Positions 1 to 7,856 are shown, counted from the first letter of the stretch. The stretch: 64,000 bases of DNA from Pelomonas sp051857475 (GCF_051857475.1 NZ_JBPZGZ010000001.1:1-64000), one strand, 5' to 3'. Notes: a model not told the origin generated them from the sequence alone. Made by a program: numbers and translations.

Positions 1-62
1 CAACGTTCCCACATCAATGCCTTCTGCGCGGCGGTGTAGTACGTCCGTGTCCGGTACTTCAT
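1..62 (-). CDS. IS30-family transposase, N-terminal fragment cut by window edge
   Basis: Only the first 20 codons are in the window, read leftward off the edge. They give MKYRTRTYYTAAQKALMWER, which matches the start of IS30-family transposases (YRTRTYYT...Q+ALMWERW), just before their helix-turn-helix DNA-binding region. The DDE catalytic core would lie to the left. An AGGAG ribosome site sits upstream of the ATG. The enzyme would move its own insertion sequence. The family call comes from recalled N-terminal similarity only, because no catalytic residue is visible. Confidence 0.6.
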   Translation of the reverse strand, partial: MKYRTRTYYTAAQKALMWER

Positions 63-115
63 CTGCAACACTCCTTCTGCCTGAGCAGTGGTCAGTGTGT
101 TGCGTCGACCGGTTG
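1..115 (-). mobile_element. Terminal part of an IS30-like insertion sequence
   Basis: The transposase start at 62 lies about 30 bp from the last codon of a truncated exporter gene. The end of the insertion sequence must therefore fall close to 95-120, inside that gene. The exact terminal inverted repeat cannot be fixed because the other end is outside the window, so the boundary given is approximate. Confidence 0.45.
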
Positions 116-838
116 AATCCGCCTTCCATAGCAGACGATCGACTCGTAGTTGATCAGCTTGTCGGCAAGCTGACTTTGTGCGTCTAGGTTGGCCTTTGAA
201 ACCCCTCGAGCGGCGATGGCGAGAGTGGGTGTGTATCTACTGAGTGACGCATACACGACGGCTGTTGTCGCATAGACCGTGATGAGGGCGGGTTGTCCGA
301 GGCCGATCAGAACCAGCGTCACTGTCACCCCTTCAATCACTACCGGAGCGGCGTTGTAGAAGAGGCTGAAGACGATGATCTGAAAACCAGAAACCGCCTG
401 CTGCAGCGCCTGGACAAGTTCGGTGGGGGTTTTTTGAAGGTGGAATGCAAACGGAAGCTCGAGGAGGCGTTCGAAATACTGCTGGCGCATATGGGCGAAA
501 AGGCGCTGCTCTGCAGTGCTCGCAAGCCAAGGGCGAAACTCGGTCAAAAGGCGACTGGCAATCTGGCAAAGCAGATAAGCTGCACCCGCAGCTGCGATAC
601 CTGGCGGCATCCCACGGTGCCCCGAAGCTTGACTGCAGGCGTCGACCATTTCCTTGAGTGCGAGAGGTGCCAGGCCTGTGAGGGCGCCAATGATCATTGC
701 TAATAAGCCCGTCGCACCGAATCGGCATGCCACGGATCGGTCCATGTTCGACAGCAGCACCCGAAGCGCCGATGCGAGAGCTTGATGCATCGGCGGTTCG
801 TGAGGGTTCCTCGCGCCGCTAGAACTTTGCAGAGCCAT
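92..838 (-). pseudogene. lasD: Lasso-peptide ABC exporter, truncated (LasD/McjD-like)
   Basis: This 248-residue protein is the membrane part of a type I ABC exporter. It has an ATM1-like transmembrane domain with several hydrophobic segments and a typical cytoplasmic helix ending near NYESIVCYGRR. The reading frame then stops a few residues into foreign-looking sequence (IQPVDATH). The ATP-binding domain (Walker A, signature motif, Walker B; about 300 more residues in the family) is missing from the window. The ATG overlaps the stop of the upstream cyclase gene by four bases (ATGA), which fixes the start and puts it last in the lasso operon. LasD proteins normally pump out the mature peptide and give self-immunity. 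The break coincides with an IS30-type end, so the gene is probably inactivated here. Confidence 0.8.
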
Positions 839-2628
839 CAGTGAGTCCAGCGCGTCAGCCAGGCTTCCACCGCTACCAGCGCGTGGATCTGGGTGAGCGG
901 GCCTGCCATCGCTGTCGGTCGGCCGGACAGCAGTGCCTCAACTTTTGAGCGATCCACCAGGTGACGTTGGACTAAGCGACCGTCAAGCAGCAGGTTGCGT
1001 ACAAAGCCGAGGTTGTGATCCAACACTGCTTTGATGTGTTCCTCCATGCCGCCCTTGGAGCGGCGATTGGCTATACAGGGCGGTAGGTCTTCCGCGAAAG
1101 CTTGGCGTGCCAGTGCCCGTCCCTGGCCTCCCCGTGTCAACACGTAGCTCGGCAGCCGAAGGCAGAGTTCCACCAATGGCTGCGACAAGAGCGGGTTGAC
1201 GATCTCAGGCGCCGCAGACTGTTCAAACGGGTCGTAGTAGCCGATCGGGTGAGCAAGCGCCAAGGCCTGCATGTATTTGCCGATAGAGAGCGACTCCAGG
1301 TGAGGCAAAGTCGGATGGAGGATTGGATGACGTCTGCGCCGGTTCTGCAGGCTCTCGGTGGTCAAAAGCGGCGTCGGAACGATCAGGTTTCGGGCCGCTA
1401 ACGAAGGCCACACGCGATCTCTCAGCGCAAGAGCCATGGCGCGCCACACGGAGATCTTTCCGAGGCGAGCAGCATCCAACGCGGCAGTGGGAAAGCCGGC
1501 ATCGAGGCCTTTCGCTCGAAGATAGTCGGCCGCCGGCCACCATCTGGGGAACTCAAAGAAGAGCGAATCGCCGCCGGCGCCCGTAAAAAGGGCCGAAGCG
1601 CCGTGCGCAGATGCCAGGGCAGCGTCGGTGCTGGCGTTCATCCATCCGATGTATGGAATCGGAAATGGTGTGCGGGCAGTTTCGAAGATGCGCTCGATCC
1701 GGTAGTTGACGTTGCGTACGCGCTCCAACAGATCGCGTCCAGTGCGAGCTGCCGCCAATCTGGCGTAGACGCGTTCATCACTGTCTGAACCGGGCGAGTG
1801 GTAGTTGATGCAAATCACGTCTGCGAGCGTGTCGGCCGGGGATAAGCAACTCAACAGGATCGACGAATCGACTCCGCCGGACAGGCGAAGCAGCAGGGTT
1901 CCATAGCAGGATGCCCATGCTTGCGTGCAAGAGCGAACGGTTTGCCGGAGAACCCGCATCGCATCTTCTGGATTGCTTGTCGCAGGGTCTTGAGCAAACG
2001 CAATGGCGCTCCATAGCAGCGTCGATGTGCCGGTGTTCAAATCAAGCAACTCGCCAGGATGCACTTGCGAGACACCATGCAGCGCGGTCTCGCGTCCGAC
2101 GGTTTCGCCCCACCGGAGCTGAGCCGTCAGGACGTTCCAGTTCACGGCGAAGGACACGAAGCCTCGCAGCAGATGCAGTGCATCTTCCAACCGAGAGAAG
2201 ACGACGGTCAGCCCTTGGTGCTTGACAAAGAAGCAGGGCAGCGTGCCTGTGGGATCGCGGAGAACAGAGACTGCACCGGATGCAGCCTGGAAGAAGGCGA
2301 CGTAGCGGCCCCAATAGTCGTTGACGAGGGATCGACCGCCGCTGGTCAAAATCTTGGTGCTCTCTTCGCCGGTCGGCGTGACGCGAGTTGCCGATGAACC
2401 CAGATCAGCACGACGCAATAACCTGCCCAGCACGATGCCGCGTGCTTCTGGCAACACCGTGGCACTGTTGATGCCTGGTTTCGATCCGATCGTGAGCACT
2501 TCAAGGCCGGGTTGAGCGAGAGCTGTACTCCAACCTGGGCGCATCCGCATGGCCTGGCAGAGTTCATTCGCTGCCAACACGGTCGTCGATGCGGCGCTGT
2601 CCCACGCGATGGCTACGTAGCGAAACAT
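838..2628 (-). CDS. lasC: Lasso-peptide macrolactam synthetase (asparagine-synthetase-like, LasC)
   Basis: A 596-residue protein of the asparagine synthase B fold. The N-terminal amidotransferase-like half (about 1-210) lacks the catalytic Cys after Met1. The ATP-pyrophosphatase half carries the PP-loop SGGVDSS at residues 250-256. In lasso clusters this enzyme adenylates the ring-acceptor side chain (here probably Glu9 of the core) and joins it to the Gly1 amine while the tail is threaded. The start MFRYVAIAWDS is chosen over an upstream in-frame ATG because it begins the conserved domain and lies 14 bp after the lasB stop. It overlaps lasD by four bases. No frameshift is seen. Ordinary AsnB is unlikely given the neighbours. 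Confidence 0.88.
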   Translation of the reverse strand: MFRYVAIAWDSAASTTVLAANELCQAMRMRPGWSTALAQPGLEVLTIGSKPGINSATVLPEARGIVLGRLLRRADLGSSATRVTPTGEESTKILTSGGRSLVNDYWGRYVAFFQAASGAVSVLRDPTGTLPCFFVKHQGLTVVFSRLEDALHLLRGFVSFAVNWNVLTAQLRWGETVGRETALHGVSQVHPGELLDLNTGTSTLLWSAIAFAQDPATSNPEDAMRVLRQTVRSCTQAWASCYGTLLLRLSGGVDSSILLSCLSPADTLADVICINYHSPGSDSDERVYARLAAARTGRDLLERVRNVNYRIERIFETARTPFPIPYIGWMNASTDAALASAHGASALFTGAGGDSLFFEFPRWWPAADYLRAKGLDAGFPTAALDAARLGKISVWRAMALALRDRVWPSLAARNLIVPTPLLTTESLQNRRRRHPILHPTLPHLESLSIGKYMQALALAHPIGYYDPFEQSAAPEIVNPLLSQPLVELCLRLPSYVLTRGGQGRALARQAFAEDLPPCIANRRSKGGMEEHIKAVLDHNLGFVRNLLLDGRLVQRHLVDRSKVEALLSGRPTAMAGPLTQIHALVAVEAWLTRWTH

Positions 2629-2642
2629 GTATACGGCTGCAA

Positions 2643-3368
2643 TCAAGCCACGAGGAGAGGTCGAAAACGGCGTACGTACTCGTGCTGGTCGTTCAAAACG
2701 ATGTTTCCGCTCTGGACCCAGGAGTGCGCGCCGAACGGCGATGTCTTGACGCCGATGACCCAGTGCGGGAACAGCCCCTGACTGGCCAGAAAATTGAGAA
2801 ATACCAGCGAGTCGTATAGGCATTTCTCCCTCGCAGTGACGGCGAACGGTCGCAGGGAGTGGTAGGTGGCTGCGCAGGACGTCAGCGCGGCGATCGAGTT
2901 GGCACCAGTGCGGGCATCACGCTGTCTGCGCTGCACCACCGCCGTTGCAATGGCGTTCAAGGATCGGCAGCGCAGCCACCACGCCGCCAGAGCAGCACCC
3001 TTTATGAAGGCAACGATAGCCCTGGAGTCCACCTCTGCCCTCCTCGTGGATGCGTCAACCGCAACGGAAGCGGTGGCCTCAATGATCGGCGGTGCGAAGC
3101 GCTCGACCCCTGGGAGTTCTGTCAGAAGTCCTTGGGTCGTCAGGCGTTGCAAGGACTCCTCAACCTCCTGCGTCATCTGAGCGGGCTCCGTCATTGGATG
3201 GATGACTGGCCACCCGTCGATGAAGCTCGCTAGCGCAGCTGATACGGGACGACTGATGCCCAGATACCGGTTGCCTCTCAGATCGAGGAGGATGGCTTGG
3301 CCGTCGCTTTCACAGGCACGGACATGTGCGGCAAGCGCGAGTCGACGCAACGTTATTGGATCGTTCAT
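2643..3368 (-). CDS. lasB: Lasso-peptide leader peptidase with fused RRE domain (LasB)
   Basis: A 241-residue protein with two modules. Residues about 10-90 form a PqqD-like RiPP recognition element that binds the precursor leader. Residues about 115-241 form a transglutaminase-fold cysteine protease with Cys183 (REKCLYDS), His215 (FGAHSWVQ) and Asp227 (VLNDQHE). It would cut the precursor after the conserved Thr-2 region, before Gly1. In proteobacteria the two modules are typically one polypeptide, as here; Gram-positive clusters split them into B1 and B2. The chosen ATG has GGGGAAGAG upstream; the longer in-frame extension has no domain content. It follows lasA after 245 bp holding a nested stem-loop. 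Confidence 0.88.
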   Translation of the reverse strand: MNDPITLRRLALAAHVRACESDGQAILLDLRGNRYLGISRPVSAALASFIDGWPVIHPMTEPAQMTQEVEESLQRLTTQGLLTELPGVERFAPPIIEATASVAVDASTRRAEVDSRAIVAFIKGAALAAWWLRCRSLNAIATAVVQRRQRDARTGANSIAALTSCAATYHSLRPFAVTAREKCLYDSLVFLNFLASQGLFPHWVIGVKTSPFGAHSWVQSGNIVLNDQHEYVRRFRPLLVA

Positions 3369-3488
3369 GGATCTCTTCCCCCTGCGGCTGAGTGAGACGC
3401 GGATGCTTAGATACTTGGCTTGGAGCTGCGCCCTGTCGCCTTCTCCGCGTTGGGCGCCTGCGGCGCGGCCGGAAGGGGCAGGGCAGAA

Positions 3489-3567
3489 GGCAAGGACGAG
3501 CACGGAATGGTTCGGTGGCACTACAACAGGCCTGCGGCTGTTGTGCCTGGATCGTTTCGTCCTTGCC
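3489..3567 (-). promoter_or_regulatory. Nested stem-loop between lasA and lasB
   Basis: An 11-bp perfect inverted repeat (GGCAAGGACGA at 3489-3499 and its complement at 3557-3567) encloses an inner hairpin at 3517-3547 with about 10 paired bases and a 3-nt bulge. There is no U-tract, so it is not a classical terminator. In lasso operons a structure between the precursor gene and the enzyme genes could hold back transcription or protect the upstream mRNA, giving more precursor than enzyme. That role is inferred. Confidence 0.5.
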
Positions 3568-3613
3568 GAGGGGGAGCCGGCGCGACTAACTAGTCATCGC
3601 ACCGTTGAACTCC

Positions 3614-3748
3614 TCAGTTTTCGAACTTGCCGGGGACTTGCGGGTTGTCCTCGGCATAGATCGGTGCGGGGACGCCCATGGTGAGTTCCTTGGCGTCGCC
3701 GAACTCGACGACGTGCTGGGTCAGGTCTTCTTGCGATGTCTTGTCCAT
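3614..3748 (-). CDS. lasA: Lasso-peptide precursor (rubrivinodin-like)
   Basis: A 44-residue precursor encoded just upstream of lasB. The leader is MDKTSQEDLTQHVVEFGDAKELTM (residues 1-24), in which Gly17 and Thr23 fit the lasso leader pattern G-x5-T-x, placing Thr at -2. The core is GVPAPIYAEDNPQVPGKFEN: Gly1 amine, Glu9 acceptor (9-residue ring) and an 11-residue tail. As I recall it, rubrivinodin of Rubrivivax gelatinosus is GAPSLINSEDNPAFPQRV, sharing Gly1, Pro3, Ile6, the block EDNP at 9-12 and Pro15. A strong ribosome site, AAGGAG, lies 7 nt before the ATG. The target or activity is unknown. Alternative readings of this strand give no leader motif. Confidence 0.85.
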   Translation of the reverse strand: MDKTSQEDLTQHVVEFGDAKELTMGVPAPIYAEDNPQVPGKFEN

Positions 3749-3818
3749 GATGGACTCCTTCGGAGGTGAGGTTGAGGATCAAAGTCCCAAGGCGCTTGTC
3801 GCTTTGGGCCACGGAAAG

Positions 3819-4124
3819 TTATCGATGCCGCTTCGAGCGGTCGATGGCTTGGCGCAGATCCTCGAAGCGCGTTCGGTCTTGCTTTGCGAAGAAGCACCCT
3901 CCTCCGAGGGCAGCAAATTGATTGCGACGCCGTAGGACAACGACCGCTTTCCCGTTCGGCGCGTCGACGAAAATGCCGGGGAGCGCGCACTTCTGGGAGC
4001 CGAACGATTGCGCTGGTACTGTGGAATTGGGGATGAGCAATTCCTGAGCGGGATCGTCAATGGCCCATGCACCATGCCGCCGCAGCAGCAGCCGATATCG
4101 ATTTAGACCCAGGTCTCTCAACAT
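3819..4124 (-). CDS. Hypothetical protein upstream of the lasso cluster
   Basis: A 101-residue frame ending 70 bp before lasA on the same strand. It begins MLRDLGLNRYRLLLRRHGAWAI and has an arginine-rich, mixed alpha/beta look with a C-terminal charged helix. No family is recognised. No membrane segment or signal peptide is visible. Its 5' end overlaps the opposite-strand gene at 4067 by 58 bp, so one of the two starts is probably wrong. An imperfect CCCAA/TTGGG hairpin follows it before lasA. It may be unrelated to the lasso peptide. Confidence 0.4.
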   Translation of the reverse strand: MLRDLGLNRYRLLLRRHGAWAIDDPAQELLIPNSTVPAQSFGSQKCALPGIFVDAPNGKAVVVLRRRNQFAALGGGCFFAKQDRTRFEDLRQAIDRSKRHR

Positions 4125-5101
4125 GGCTTCTTTGTTGGCAGGCTGCCGTCGGGAGAAGCTTTCTCGCCGAACCCTCACTGGCCTGGCGCATCCGAGGCCG
4201 TTTGATTGACGCTCATCGGGAATGGGGAAGGGTGCTCGTCGACTTTGTTGTGTTGCCGACTGAGATCCATGCGATCACTCAAATCCGCCGCGACGACTCC
4301 GTCGGCAGCGTCGCCCGGGCCTTCGGAAACGTTGTGTCTCGATGGGTGCGTCAGGCGCAGCCCATCCGCAGCCCCGTCCTTGCGGGGCCCTACCTGGCCC
4401 AGCGAGTCGACGGACGGGATGCCCTGCTTCGGGAAGTACGCATGTTGGCCTGGCGCCCTGTTCTACAAAAACAATGTTCAACGCCGACGCACCATCCCTA
4501 TGGCGGCTTGCGTATCGCTTTGGGCCTCGCGCCCTCTAAAGGCTTTGATGCCCGGCCGCTACTGGGTCAGTTCGGTGACTCCGTATCTACTGCGCGCGAA
4601 GCGCTGCGCAAGTGGGCAGCGGTCCGCCCTTCGGATCAGGATTGGCGCGTTTGGGCGCTGACTCGAGGGTTGGAGGTCGCCCTGAGCGGCGGTGGAGCGC
4701 ATTTCTCTGTTGCTAGGGCAGTTGAAGGTCCAGCCGCGGCCCTGATCGCGGCGGGAGGAGGCCGCGGCGTAGCAGGCGCGCTTGACCTGATCGGCATCTG
4801 GGTGTGCGCGACGATCCAATCAGCGTCGCCGCTGGACATCAAGTCGAGTTCCAGCGCGATGGCTGCTCGCGGTCGGGCATTGGTCGCATGCCTAGCAGTG
4901 GCACATCGTCTCTGTTCGGCCGCGGCCGTCGCAAGACATTTTCTGCGGGCGAAAGCGACGCTCAGTGAGCAGATGACCGCTTGCCGATCTCGTCCCAGTG
5001 ACCGGCTGATCCTTGCTACGCCACTGCGCCGCATCCTCGAGGAAGGGATGTTGCTTCAAGAGGCTGCTGCCGTAGTCAATCACCGAATCCCGGCGGAGTG
5101 A
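4067..5101 (+). CDS. REP-associated (Y1) transposase-like protein, divergent
   Basis: A 344-residue protein. The segment about 40-150 resembles the REP-associated tyrosine transposase fold: a strand-helix run ending FVVLPTEIHAI occupies the place of the family's VMPNHVHLL, and LREVRMLAW...HPYGGLRIALGL occupies the place of LRYIHLNPVRAG...WSSYRAYLG. The first His of the metal-binding His-x-His pair is replaced by Glu, so nicking activity is doubtful. A C-terminal helix-turn-helix-like stretch (about 285-320, SAAAVARHFLRAKATLSEQM) is also common in this family. These proteins are often domesticated single-copy genes. No REP-like palindromes were noticed nearby. Family assignment is by recalled pattern only. 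Confidence 0.45.
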   Translation: MHHAAAAAADIDLDPGLSTWLLCWQAAVGRSFLAEPSLAWRIRGRLIDAHREWGRVLVDFVVLPTEIHAITQIRRDDSVGSVARAFGNVVSRWVRQAQPIRSPVLAGPYLAQRVDGRDALLREVRMLAWRPVLQKQCSTPTHHPYGGLRIALGLAPSKGFDARPLLGQFGDSVSTAREALRKWAAVRPSDQDWRVWALTRGLEVALSGGGAHFSVARAVEGPAAALIAAGGGRGVAGALDLIGIWVCATIQSASPLDIKSSSSAMAARGRALVACLAVAHRLCSAAAVARHFLRAKATLSEQMTACRSRPSDRLILATPLRRILEEGMLLQEAAAVVNHRIPAE

Positions 5102-5180
5102 CCAATTGGCGGGCTCCGGGCGTTCAGGAAGCCAGGTCGGGTCGCGGCACGTAGGCCGCGCGCAGCGGCGCGAGTCGTCG

Positions 5181-5489
5181 TCAGCGGCGCTTTGGCTTGC
5201 TGTGCGCCGCACTCTGTTGGGTCCGAAAGCCTCGAACGCCGGCCATGGCATCCGACGTCGCCAATGATGATGTCGGCCGCGCCTCGCACCAGCCCAGGAT
5301 CTCTGCAAAGCGCCAGCCGATGGCGCGGGCCCCAAGCTGAATCTGCTTCGGGAAGAGGTCGGCGGCCATCATCCGATAGATGGTCGATCGACCCAGCCCC
5401 GTTATCTCGCAGACTCTCGGAAGCCTTAACAAGATCGGATCATTGGCTACGCTCGTATCGAACGAGACCTTCTGTAGGGTGCTGTGCAT
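5181..5489 (-). CDS. alpA: AlpA-family DNA-binding regulator
   Basis: A 102-residue protein whose centre (ILLRLPRVCEITGLGRSTIY followed by RMMAADLFPKQIQLGARAIGWR, about residues 19-60) is a typical AlpA / MerR-like winged helix-turn-helix: first helix VCEITGL, recognition helix RSTIYRMM, wing ending in GWR. These proteins serve prophages and integrative elements as excisionases or activators of integrase or excision genes. The C-terminal 40 residues are a basic tail. It lies 10 bp downstream of a small frame with a strong ribosome site. It is about 26 kb from the integrase at 31804, so it may belong to a different or rearranged element. Confidence 0.8.
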   Translation of the reverse strand: MHSTLQKVSFDTSVANDPILLRLPRVCEITGLGRSTIYRMMAADLFPKQIQLGARAIGWRFAEILGWCEARPTSSLATSDAMAGVRGFRTQQSAAHSKPKRR

Positions 5490-5499
5490 GAGGCGCCTT

Positions 5500-5628
5500 T
5501 CATTGGTGGTCTCGAAAATCTAGTGCCACTTTCACAGCAGGGGGCGCTGGATTCAGACTGAAATCTTGCACTCGGACAGCGAAACCCGTCCCATGCGCGT
5601 TGGCGTAGGCAAGCGGGAACATGCGCAT
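5500..5628 (-). CDS. Small protein encoded just upstream of alpA
   Basis: A 42-codon frame (MRMFPLAYANAHGTGFAVRV, then QDFSLNPAPP and a charged end) is preceded by GGAGG five bases before the ATG, an unusually good ribosome site. It ends 10 bp before the alpA start. The same frame stays open for about 50 further codons upstream without an ATG, so this may instead be the 3' remnant of a longer gene. No family is recognised. Its mixed sequence and the spacing suggest it is translated with alpA, but the evidence is only reading frame and ribosome site. Confidence 0.4.
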   Translation of the reverse strand: MRMFPLAYANAHGTGFAVRVQDFSLNPAPPAVKVALDFRDHQ

Positions 5629-5929
5629 CCAGTCCTCCGAACCGTTGACGGGGCAGCCATGGTCTTCAGCCCGCTTCCCTTTGCCATCAGCAAGATGCAG
5701 GGTGGTCGTTCTTGCTGAAGATCTAACGCGTAGTTGATGCGGAATGGCGTGCGGGCCCTCGGACTTGAAGGTTTACTGGAGGCCTCGTTCGGAATGAAAT
5801 GACGCCCCCAAATCGCGCCTTGCCGATGTGCGTAAATATCACAGCGTCGGTTCCGAATGAATCGGATATGAACTAGAGTTCACGCAGAGCGAATAAAAGC
5901 TCTCCCTTTTATCCACTATGGAGCCCTTA
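5629..5929. other. Non-coding gap upstream of the H-NS gene
   Basis: About 300 bp. Apart from the upstream extension of the small frame described at 5500 (open to about 5778) nothing coding is seen. The last 100 bp are AT-richer and presumably contain the promoter of the H-NS gene; no convincing -35/-10 pair could be picked out. Confidence 0.4.
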
Positions 5930-6451
5930 ATGGCGAAATCTTTGTCGACCATCCTCAGTCAAATCGAGCGATTGCAGAAAGAGGCGACTGCAATTCAGTC
6001 TGAAGTTGTCGATCGGATCAGAAAGGACATCGCGAAGTTTGGATTGACCGCCGAACAGCTCTTCGGCGAAACGACAAGTCGTCAACCCAAGGCGCGTCCG
6101 GCAGCAAAAACTTCGGCCAAGGGCGCGAAGTACGCCGATGGAAGCGGAAACACCTGGGGTGGTATGGGCAAGCGGCCCGATTGGCTGCGCCAAGCGTTGA
6201 CGTCGGGCAAGACCCTGGAAGACTTTTTGGTTGGCCGAGCGACAGCTAGCGCCACACCTGCCAAGGCTTCGCGCAAACGTGTGGGCAAGAAGAAGGTTGC
6301 AGCTCCGCGGAAACGCGCCGCAGCGGCCAAACGCGCTCCAGCCAAGGACGTGGTGAGCGAGGTGGTTGCCAGCAAGAAGGTGGCTCGAAAGAAGGCGCCC
6401 AGCAGGAAGCCGAGGGCGAAGCCCGTGGCGAAGGAAGCCAGCGTCGCGTGA
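5930..6451 (+). CDS. H-NS family nucleoid protein with lysine-rich tail
   Basis: A 173-residue protein. Residues 1-45 (MAKSLSTILSQIERLQKEAT...) form the coiled-coil oligomerisation region. TWGGMGKRPDWL at 75-86 is the H-NS C-terminal DNA-binding motif (the family has TW-G-GR-P-WL). The tail from about 95 is rich in Lys, Ala and Arg, like histone H1 and the Bordetella BpH proteins. H-NS proteins bind AT-rich, usually foreign DNA and silence it, and islands often carry their own copy. The ATG at 5930 is preferred over one four codons upstream because of GGAG at 5920 and the conserved MAKSL start. Confidence 0.88.
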   Translation: MAKSLSTILSQIERLQKEATAIQSEVVDRIRKDIAKFGLTAEQLFGETTSRQPKARPAAKTSAKGAKYADGSGNTWGGMGKRPDWLRQALTSGKTLEDFLVGRATASATPAKASRKRVGKKKVAAPRKRAAAAKRAPAKDVVSEVVASKKVARKKAPSRKPRAKPVAKEASVA

Positions 6452-6467
6452 CCGGCTGCTAGAGACA

Positions 6468-7283
6468 TCAACTCAGCTGGAAGCTGATTGCCGCCGTTCG
6501 ATGCATAGGCACCGAGGCCCGATGGGCTTGGTGCGGTCGAATGCATTTGTGGAGCTGGATGTTCAGGGGCGGTCGCGGTAGGTTGCGACCAGGTCGTCCT
6601 GCGTTTGATGCCGGCTCCGTGCGGTACAGGAGGAGCCAGTCCAGTTCGTCGGGCGCCATCGTGGATGAGTTTCTCAAGGACTCAAGATGGCGTGCCGGCG
6701 GATTCGGGCGAAGCATTTCAGATGGCACGTGACAGTGCTCATCTTGAATGTGCGCTTTGCGAGAGCAGGCTGTTGGCTCTCTCTGGATGCCGCTGACTAT
6801 TGCTGTGGGAGCGGTGATTTCGTTCAAGGAGATCACTGCGCCACGGACGATCGTCAGGGCGCGATTCGTTGGTCTGGCGTTGTAGGCGATGAACGCCCTG
6901 GTCTTTTTGGTCGCCTTGGCGGCATGCAGTTGCTGGAGGTTGCGAACCTCACCCGCCAGTGCAGCGCTTTCCCAGCCCCGTACACCACTTAGGGCTGCAT
7001 CAGTCGTTTGGTCCAAAGCCACCGAGGTGTAGGACTGGAACGCGCCGTCATCTGCAGCGTCGTTGAAGGCGACGATGGAGCCTGGATTCGTGAGCCATCG
7101 CATGCTGGCTGCCACTGCGCGGGTGCCCTGGGCAACTCCGGCCTTTGGCCGCATCAAATGACCCGCCCGTCGTGAGCTGCTCAAGCAGGGCAACGTTTTC
7201 GCCGCTTGATCACGCCGCTTTGCCGCATGTTCGACGAGCGTCGCGTTCCCGTGTGCCTTGATTGTTCCAGCAATCCATTCCAT
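6468..7283 (-). CDS. Uncertain hypothetical protein
   Basis: A 271-codon open frame with no recognised domain. It starts MEWIAGTIKAHGNATLVEHA and its middle (about 60-160) has a plausible protein-like composition. The last 90 residues are Arg/Pro/His-rich and look like translated non-coding DNA, suggesting a frameshift or a chance frame. There is no good ribosome site. It is listed because nothing else occupies this 0.9-kb interval. Confidence 0.25.
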   Translation of the reverse strand: MEWIAGTIKAHGNATLVEHAAKRRDQAAKTLPCLSSSRRAGHLMRPKAGVAQGTRAVAASMRWLTNPGSIVAFNDAADDGAFQSYTSVALDQTTDAALSGVRGWESAALAGEVRNLQQLHAAKATKKTRAFIAYNARPTNRALTIVRGAVISLNEITAPTAIVSGIQREPTACSRKAHIQDEHCHVPSEMLRPNPPARHLESLRNSSTMAPDELDWLLLYRTEPASNAGRPGRNLPRPPLNIQLHKCIRPHQAHRASVPMHRTAAISFQLS

Positions 7284-7391
7284 GACGCATATTAAACATG
7301 CTGTGGATATTCGCGCCCTATTCCTTGACTACGTAAAGCCGTAGTTGCGCCCAAACGCGATCCGTACATCATGACGAGGTGTAATTAGGGT

Positions 7392-7829
7392 GTGGCGTTG
7401 AAAGATATTTTCAAATCTACGACGATTCGAACATTTGTTGTTCAATATTCGTATATCTATTTAATCCTGATTGCCTGTATGTGGCAGGGGGCTGGCCATG
7501 ATGCGCTGGCGACCTATTTTCAGCTGCTGGCGTCGTCTGTGGCTCTGTTCCTCACGATCTGCTCTCGTTGGCCGTTGCGCACTTCATGGTCGCCCAAGGT
7601 GTTCGCGATGCGAACCACAACTGTCACTACGCTCTTGCACGTTTTCGTTCAATTAATGACTATTTTGGGGTTGACCCTTTTCTACCCGGAAAAGGAGGAA
7701 TTTCGCTGGTTGATATTTGTCGCGATGGCAACTGTGGTGCTGCAAGCATTTATAAATGGAATTGTTGTTGTCACGGTTTTAGACCATTTGGAAAGACTTC
7801 GCTCCGCTGAGCGATGGAGCTGGCAATAA
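7392..7829 (+). CDS. Small integral membrane protein, unknown
   Basis: A 145-residue protein starting at GTG, or at TTG two codons later. About four hydrophobic segments are visible (roughly 15-32, 40-57, 77-97, 105-128), linked by short charged loops. No family is recognised. The DNA is noticeably richer in A+T than the flanks, a property shared with the next two genes on the same strand, 7857 and 8572. The three probably arrived together. Function is unknown. Confidence 0.6.
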   Translation: MALKDIFKSTTIRTFVVQYSYIYLILIACMWQGAGHDALATYFQLLASSVALFLTICSRWPLRTSWSPKVFAMRTTTVTTLLHVFVQLMTILGLTLFYPEKEEFRWLIFVAMATVVLQAFINGIVVVTVLDHLERLRSAERWSWQ

Positions 7830-7856
7830 CCTGCGTTTGCATTTGGGAATGCATAA

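Noticed and set aside
838..2628. Housekeeping asparagine synthetase
   Set aside because: The catalytic N-terminal Cys is absent and the gene is locked between lasB and lasD by short spacing and a 4-bp overlap.
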